Shown here in pieces: positions 58,225 to 64,000 of a DNA stretch of 64,000 nt. The position numbers and the translations under genes were made by a program. The notes beneath the pieces were generated by a model. The model was not told where the DNA came from. It saw only the letters and a program-made list of their open reading frames with translations, and searched no databases. The stretch lies in NCBI GenBank assembly GCA_037501455.1, contig CM074858.1, positions 86,712,501-86,776,500 on the forward strand, given 5' to 3'. This DNA is from Lantana camara. Its lineage: Eukaryota > Streptophyta > Magnoliopsida > Lamiales > Verbenaceae. How positions within the stretch are numbered: the first letter of the stretch is position 1; every line of letters begins with the position of its first letter.

Positions 58225-58243
58225 GAAGAGACGGGGCGTCACA
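58225..58243 (-). repeat. Inverted 19-bp LTR terminus at right end of element C
   Basis: GAAGAGACGGGGCGTCACA, exact reverse complement of 53885-53903. The next base inward differs, so the match is exactly 19 bp. Confidence 0.9.
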
Positions 58244-58248
58244 TATCC
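58244..58248. repeat. Target site duplication of element C, right copy
   Basis: TATCC, identical to 53880-53884. Confidence 0.93.
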
Positions 58249-59326
58249 GGGGAGGCAAGGGCCGACGGTGATCCCATGTGCTGATTCCATTTATGTTAAC
58301 GGCGAAACGGATCTCGTTAGGAGTTTTGACGAGAAAATGCTAGTCGGTCAATGAGGACTCATGAACCTCATTGCCATTATGTATGAGGTGGTCGGGTCTT
58401 GCAAGCCCGTCCACCGCCGGAGGAAGAAGGTTATAACTTATTTTATGATTATGTTTATGTTATGATTGTTATGCACCGTGAGGGAAGGCCGGGGTACGGA
58501 TTGCCCAAACGACTATGTATTATGTTATGTTATATGATCTGTATATATTATAATATATTGCATGATAACATATTTCAAGTATTAATGATATTTGCCGTAC
58601 ACGGTCGGAGTTTGGTTGGAGATGATGCACGCTCACTCGCCGAGCCTTTTTATTTATGTATGAATTATGAACTAATGAATTTAATATGATTAGTGGTAAA
58701 GCCCGAGTATTGCTCAGCTATTCTCTTGTCCTTTTTGGGGAACTAACTCTAAATAAAACTTTGCTCGGGATTTATGACTTGCATGTGCATGTTTTTATAC
58801 GTATGTATTGCTCGTGCTCACTCAGTCTTCTAGAGACTGACCCTCTCCCTCCCCAATCTTTTAGTGCACAGGTTTGGCTTTGGAGCTTCGAGCTAGGCAG
58901 AGTTGTGTTGACTTGAGTCAGTTAAGTTAAGTTAGAAGAGTCTCTGCACTCACCTATGTATTTGAATTGTATATGATTCGGCTTTGTAAGATTATGAACT
59001 TAAACCTTTATGTATTGGTTATTGAATTGCTTTGCCGGGCTTTGTTATGAATTAAAGAGGCCTGAGGTGCCCAAGTCTGCGTGTGGTTTGTGTGCTTTAT
59101 TTCTACAGGCCTGTGGCCAATGCATGTGTTTGATTTTAATTTTTCCACTGCATTATGCTTTGTAGTTGGCTATAGTTTTGCAGGGTCTAAGTTCCGCCTA
59201 GCTTAGGAGATTTGTTTTGTTTGTCTCCCGTTCGCTATGGTTTGATACGGGTGCGGACTTCCCATTTCATTACTCGTGTTGAGCCATAGTGCAGGGGATA
59301 TGGTGCCTCACGTGCAGGGTGCTACA
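58249..59326 (+). repeat. 3' LTR of element B, part after element C
   Basis: Resumes with GGGGAGGCAAGGGCCGACGG, present on the minus strand of LTR H, and ends GCAGGGTGCTACA at 59326. It includes the GGTGGTCGGGTCTTGC block near 58387. The last 158 bp match the end of the 5' LTR. Confidence 0.85.
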
Positions 59327-59331
59327 TTACA
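59327..59331. repeat. Target site duplication of element B, right copy
   Basis: TTACA, identical to 46181-46185. Confidence 0.93.
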
Positions 59332-59649
59332 AAATTGGCAACATCTCTTTTCATGTTGTTTCACCAATACAAAGTCCTTAAATCTCTATACATCTTAGTA
59401 GTACCGGGGTGCACCGTATAAGCCGATTTATGTACTTCATCCAACACCAACTGCTTAAGCTCTTCCGGAACACAAACCCGAGCCTTAAACCGAAATAAAC
59501 CCGAATTTTGTCTCCGGATCAATCCTTGCCTTAGCCACTAATCTATGAATTTCTGAATCATTAGATTGAGCTTCAATCAATCTTTGCTTCAAATCCGGTT
59601 GTATTGAAATGTTCGCCAAACGAGCTTCTGAAACCAAGAATACCAAATT
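59332..59649 (-). pseudogene. Integrase N-terminal region of element D, upstream of insertion B
   Basis: On the minus strand: EVHKSAYTVHPGTTKMYRDL, then RTLYW, a TGA stop where a Trp is usual, then NNMKRDVANFV up to the B insertion. The rest of the zinc-binding domain (CQ.CQMVKAEHQ) continues at 46180. The His-His-Cys-Cys zinc-binding domain is thus split by B and also carries a stop. Confidence 0.8.
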
Positions 59650-60709
59650 TTACTTACTTGAACCTGCTTCTAAACTTGAAACACTAGCTTTCCTACTCAA
59701 AGCATCGGCCACCACATTAGCTCTACCCGGGTGGTACTGAATTCTGCAATCATAGTCCTCAAGTAACTCGACCCATCGCCTTTGCCTTACATTTAAATAC
59801 TTAAGGCTTTGGTGGTCGGTGAACACCTCAAAAGTAACCCCGTAGAGATAAAGATGCCATTTCATCAAAGCAAAAACAACTGCATCTAGTTCCAAGTCAT
59901 GAGTGGGATAGTTCTTCTCGTGATCTTTTAATTTTCTCGAGGCGTATGCTACTACCTTACCATTATGCATTAACACACAACCCAGGCCTTCCTTTGATGC
60001 ATCGGTGTAAATTGAGTAGCCTTCAGAACCCTCGGGTAGGGTTAAAACCAGTGCAGAGGTCAATCTTTTCTTAAAAGTTTGAAAACTCTTCTCACATGCC
60101 TCATCCCACTTGAACTTAACTTCTTTCTTTGTTAACCAAGTAAACGGGGAGGTAATCTTCGAGAAGTCTTTCACAAAGCACCTATAATACCCCGCCAACC
60201 CTAGAAAACTTCTCACCTCGGAGACATTCTTCAGCTGTTTCCAGAGCATAACTGTTTCTGTCTTTGCCAGATCCACTTCTACACCATTCCCCGAAATGAA
60301 GTGACCCAAAAAGGAAACCTGATCTATCCAAAACTCACACTTATTGAACTTGGAAAACAATCTATGCTCTCGAAGTGTCGACAATACCATTCTCAAACAC
60401 CACGCATGTTCTTCAATGGACCTCGAATACACCAGAATATCATCTATAAAGATGACCACGAATTTATCAAGGTAAGGCCGGAATATTCGGTGCATCATAT
60501 CCATGAACGTGACTGGGGTATTAGTAAGACCAAAAGGCATGACCACGAACTAGAAATGCCCATAACGAGTGTTGAAACCCGTCTTCGGTATGTCTTCCTC
60601 CCGGATACGCAACTACTAATACCCTTGTCTTAAATCCAACTTAGAATAAACACACGAACCCAGAAGGAGATCGAACAACTCTTCAATATAAGGAAGTGGG
60701 TATTTGTTT
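59650..60709 (-). pseudogene. Reverse transcriptase and RNase H of element D
   Basis: The minus-strand frame 60546-59650 begins MVMPFGLTN, has the active-site motif [10 protein letters not shown], the connection segment [22 protein letters not shown], and RNase H from [14 protein letters not shown] to the end [16 protein letters not shown]. Compared with element E, six residues (FTQKEL) are missing between LKYL and NVRQRRW, an in-frame 18-nt deletion. Between 60547 and 60709 the fingers/palm region is broken by stops. Not functional. Confidence 0.88.
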
Positions 60710-61732
60710 TTAACCATTAACCGGGTTCAGCTCACGGTAGTCAATGCACATTCGTAAAGTCCCGTCATTCTTCTTTACAAACAGGACCGAAGTACCCAAC
60801 GGAGAAGTGCTAGGGCGAATGTAACCACACTCTAAGAGTTCATCAAGTTGCGCCTTCAGCTCCTTCAACTCTGCTGGAGCCATCCTATAGGGAGATTTTG
60901 CATAAGGTTCTGCTCCGGGATAGAGATCAAATACAAATTCGACGTCCCGATCCAGAGGTAAAGACCCCAAATTCTCCGGGAAAACATCGGGGAACTCCTT
61001 CACGATCTCCGTCTCCTCGAGCTTGGCCTGGTCTTTCAGTTTATTCAAAAGATAGGCCACATAGCCCGTCGCACCGTCCTGGAACAATTTACTTGCTTCC
61101 ATAAATGAAACAAACGGGCAGGTCTTCAACCTCTGACCCAAGAATACCGTAGAACCCAAAGTCACCTTCTTAGCAAAACAATCCATCTTCGCTAGATGTA
61201 GGAAGAAGCAATCTATCCCCAAAATCACCCAATACCTCTTCGTAGGCATCTCAATTAAATCCGCCGAATACTCTTGATCTTCAACAACAACCGGGCACCT
61301 ATGGAAAACACGGTTCGTTACCAAACTTCCCCCGAGTGGGGAACAAACCACAAAAGAATTATCAAGGCAACAACTAGGCAAAGAAAGAGTAGGAACAAAC
61401 CGGGAAGCAATAAAAGAATGCGTTGCTCCCGGATCCAATAATGCATGTAATGGAATGCCATGAATGCTAATAGTACCTTCAACAACGGCATTTGCATCAA
61501 CCTCGGCATCCTCTTCTTCACCTTCAAGTGGATAGGCCCTTGCTTGGATAGGAGCTCTCGGAGGCATAGCATTCAAGGGTTGAGCATTCTTCTTCTTAGG
61601 ACAAGCGTTGATCAAGTGACCGGGCTCACCACAACCGAAGCATCTTCCTAATTTCTTACTAGATGTCGCCTCAGTATGATTAGGAACTTTGCAGTAAGAG
61701 CATTCAATTGGTGCCGGTAGAGCGGGTACCAC
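60710..61732 (-). pseudogene. Gag zinc knuckles, protease and start of reverse transcriptase of element D
   Basis: A 340-codon minus-strand frame. It has a partial knuckle (CSYCKVPNHTEA, with the last Cys replaced), a complete CFGCGEPGHLINAC knuckle, the protease motif [15 protein letters not shown] (Pro as in element E), ILGIDCFF where LGMDWL is usual, the linker with FPDVFPENLGSLPLDRDVEF, and the beginning of RT ([50 protein letters not shown]). The frame then fails. Confidence 0.88.
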
Positions 61733-62581
61733 TTCCTGTCCCTGGGGTTGGGGCTTCTTGTTGAAAGTGTTAGAACCTTTGGGCTTGAAAACTCAAGGCC
61801 CACCTTGAGAAATAGGCCTCTTACCCAAATAAGAGCTAGAACCCAAACCCTACCCCGAAGGAAGAACCGGGGGCTTCAACCTTAATTTCTGAACTTCAAC
61901 CTTTAAAGCCTTCCTAGTAGGTTTCTCCCAAGTATCAACGGTAGCGGCTTGTAAAGCTTCTTGAATATCCCTTCTTAAAACGTGAATAAAACTCCGGGCT
62001 TAGAAAGATTCAACATCAGTAATATGTGTGGCATAGGGAGCCAACCTCTCGAACTCAAGAATGTATTCCTCAACAGTTTTGGTTCCTTGCTTCAAATCAG
62101 AAAATTCTTGGAGCCTTCTTTCTCGAGCACTTGGAGGGATATATTTGTTGTGGAATTCCCTCACGAAATTCTCCCAATTGAACTCTTCTCCACTTCTTTC
62201 CAACCTAGACCTCATTGCTTTCAACCATCTTGTAGCCGGACCTTAGATAAATCGACCTGTACATATTGCTTTTCCATGAGAAGGAGCCGGACAAATTTCC
62301 CAAATTCCAATAATTTTTGATAACCACTCCTCCGCTTTAATGTCATCTCCCCTAAACCACTTAGGAGGGTAAATGTTTCAGAATTCATGATAAACCGGTG
62401 TAACTTGCCCTTCTTGTACATCCACCTGTGGATTTTGATTGTGGTGATTTTGTTGAAGTTGGTTCAAAAGAGCTTGCATGATATTGTCGGCATTCAGTGG
62501 TGGAGGTGGTGGTGGAGCTTTTGGGCGAGGTTGATTAAGATCCGGGGTATGCTCCCTATCCATTCTCCATCGTGGAGGCAT
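61733..62581 (-). pseudogene. Gag N-terminal and capsid region of element D, broken
   Basis: Starts at 62581 with MPPRWRMDREHTPDLNQPRP and a Pro-rich stretch, stops at 62378, and continues in other frames. The frame at 62224-62000 has the gag core EFNWENFVREFHNKYIPPSARERRLQEFSDLKQGTKTVEEYILEFERLAPY. At least two frame disruptions and a stop separate the parts. Confidence 0.8.
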
Positions 62582-62727
62582 CCTGAAAATTCACAAATCA
62601 AGGAAAATATTGATGCATGGGGTTCAGTACATGGTCATGGAAGCAATTAATACAAATTTAAACAAATAAGTCACATAAATATATGGATTAACGCAAATAA
62701 TCACATAATCCTAAGCCGAACGACCTA

Positions 62728-62741
62728 GAGCTGTGATACCA
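62728..62741 (-). other. Primer binding site of element D
   Basis: The minus strand reads TGGTATCACAGCTC eight bases after the LTR end. Compared with the standard TGGTATCAGAGC it has one change (C for G), consistent with decay. Confidence 0.85.
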
Positions 62742-62749
62742 CTTAAGGA

Positions 62750-64000
62750 TGTAGCACCCCGAGAGAAGGGCACCACATCCCCCGCACTAGAGTCCGACAC
62801 ATACAACAAAATGTAGAATCCACACACGTATCAAATAATAGCGAACGGGAGATAAATAAACTCACACTCTAGCTAGGCGGCCTAAACCCTTAATCAGAGT
62901 ACATAACGATTCAAGATATAGCGGAAGCGATAAACAACTCAAATATATACCCAAGATCAACATATATACATATCATAAAGTTAGGAGTTCAACTAAGTTC
63001 ATATACAAATATACAATGCCCAACCCGGGCCAAAAATAAGCTAAGTATCGAAGTATCAAAGTTCCTAACTTCAAAGATCACAATACATAATTCCATAATT
63101 CAAAAGTGCTAGAGATAACCACTATGAATGCGAATATGAAGACCCGAGCTAAGACACAAGTAAGACTCAAAAAGACAAACTTGCCACCTAGCTCAACTCC
63201 AACGAAACCTGCAACTCAAAGAAGGGGAAAAAGAAAGAACAACAATGAGGATTAGTCTTAGTGACTAGTGAGGGGGCTAAAACACACACCCATAATACGT
63301 ATATAGAAAAGCACTTAACGAAAATCATAAAAGATCCATGAATCGGGGATGGTTTTTGCAAGCCAAATCATTTCCCCGTGATATTAGATATATATAAAAA
63401 GAGTTAAGGGCCATAGGCCAAAATCACAAATTTTAGCTATTTAGAAATCCATTACAGTTTCATAAATCATACAAGTTCTCACAACTCGGCAAGTACGAGA
63501 TATTCCTCCAACTTCTATAAACAAAGGCATAATCAAAGCAAAATTCATAAACCATCTTTTCTCCGGGTGATAGAAGGGTTGATGGCCCTAACTATCGATC
63601 AAATTCACACAAAACAAGGTTAATTACTTCCTTGAAACCTTCGACGGTTGCTTCCACCGGCTCAAGAGAAACGCCCTTCCTCAACCTCCTAAGGTTGGGC
63701 GAGACTCTCAAAGGAAAGTGTCGATGGAAGAGCTCGGCGACCCCTCGGCCGTCCCGAGATACCATACCACTCTCCGGGGTCCAAATCATATTTCAAAATC
63801 ATATTTCCAACAAATCTTATCTTTCAAAGCCCAAATCTCGCTTACACACTCAGACGGATCAGAGGTTTTCAAATCAAAGGTAAAATAACTTATATACGTA
63901 TGCAAATAGTTTTTAAAGTCTCATAACAAAATGGGACAAGCCCTCAAAGTACATATCTTACACGTATTTAACATATGATATACGTAACTCGTATGCGGGA
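62750..64000 (-). repeat. 5' LTR of element D, partial (cut by window end)
   Basis: Starts TGTAGCACCCC at 62750 and aligns with 29296-30750 of the 3' LTR, without the 206-bp duplication. The remaining part, including any palindrome array, is outside the window. Confidence 0.85.

Larger units (their letters stand above)
53885..58243 (+). mobile_element. Aberrant one-LTR, gag-only retroelement C with inverted terminal ends
   Basis: A 4359-bp insertion flanked by TATCC. It starts with an LTR (TGTGACGCCCCGTCTCTTC...), has a primer binding site and intact gag, and lacks protease, RT and integrase. The right end is not an LTR: the sequence after gag runs to about 58224 and then reads GAAGAGACGGGGCGTCACA, the exact reverse complement of the first 19 bases of the LTR. 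So the element has 19-bp terminal inverted repeats although it is LTR-type. The body after gag is related to that of element B. Confidence 0.85.
46186..59326 (+). mobile_element. Non-autonomous LTR retrotransposon B, interrupted by element C
   Basis: Flanked by TTACA. 5' LTR 46186-47832, primer binding site at 47841, a 3.3-kb internal region without recognisable protein, polypurine tract, and a 3' LTR starting at 51133 and ending at 59326, with element C (53885-58243) inserted in it. Without C the 3' LTR is about 3.8 kb; the 5' LTR is 1647 bp because about 2.2 kb is missing from its middle. It is inserted in the zinc-binding region of the integrase of element D. Confidence 0.85.
29296..64000 (-). 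mobile_element. Chromovirus D (Tekay/Del-like), degraded and interrupted by elements E and B
   Basis: A minus-strand element whose 3' LTR is 29296-32576 and whose 5' LTR starts at 62750 and runs past the window end. Between them are remnants of gag, protease, reverse transcriptase, RNase H and integrase in the correct order when E (33303-45692) and B (46186-59326) are removed. Both insertions lie within the integrase region. The two LTRs differ by roughly a tenth in the first 150 bp, and pol has stops and frame shifts, so D is clearly older than A, E, B and C. Confidence 0.85.

Noticed and set aside
52625..59168. Interpretation of this stretch as a single foreign insertion in the 3' LTR of B
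   Set aside because: Its flanks outside element C match LTRs H and C in order and orientation, so it is the normal middle of the LTR; the 5' LTR has a deletion instead.

Overview
This window looks like plant nuclear heterochromatin, most likely from a eudicot. It is built almost entirely from nested LTR retrotransposons, with AT-rich LTRs, TGGTATCAGAGC-type primer binding sites, chromovirus, Tat-like and Athila-like elements, and 5-bp target duplications. I found no host gene, tRNA, rRNA or CRISPR array. Elements carry working letters here (A-K, M). Lineage names rest on domain order, signature residues and remembered LTR termini, not on searches.

Left nest (1-26911). The oldest layer is F2, a probable Copia-type element on the minus strand. 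LTR K (24954-25501) lies in its leader. Athila-like element I (19669-24953) lies in K. LTR H (4571-6894 plus 19306-19668) lies in I, and solo LTR F1 (19773-21719) also lies in I. Two elements sit in H: Athila-like J (1074-4570) and complete Tat-like element A (6895-19305, minus). LTR fragment M (1-1073) sits in J. A is the youngest and best preserved: its LTRs differ at one base in 845, it has a 5-bp TSD, PBS and PPT, and a 2040-aa gag-pol frame without stops. It also carries an intact three-exon gene on the opposite strand.

Right nest (26912-64000). The F2 LTR is split by solo LTR G (27347-28981) and by chromovirus D (29296 to beyond the window, minus). The decayed pol of D is hit twice within integrase, by E (33303-45692, plus) and B (46186-59326, plus). 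E is a 12.4-kb Tekay/Del-like chromovirus with an extra coiled-coil ORF before gag. Its gag-pol frame is continuous except for four stop codons. B is a non-autonomous element with no recognisable protein. C (53885-58243) sits in B's 3' LTR. C has one LTR, a PBS and an intact gag, then ends in an inverted 19-bp copy of its own LTR start, flanked by a 5-bp TSD.

The most unusual signal is a recurring DNA module: short palindromes about 16-20 bp long, often in doublets 31-34 bp apart centre to centre. It occurs in LTRs B, C, D, H and Athila I, and in a variant form in the F2 leader. Arm sequences are specific to each family while geometry is shared. In B, H and I the longer gap contains a perfect 8-9 bp inverted repeat.
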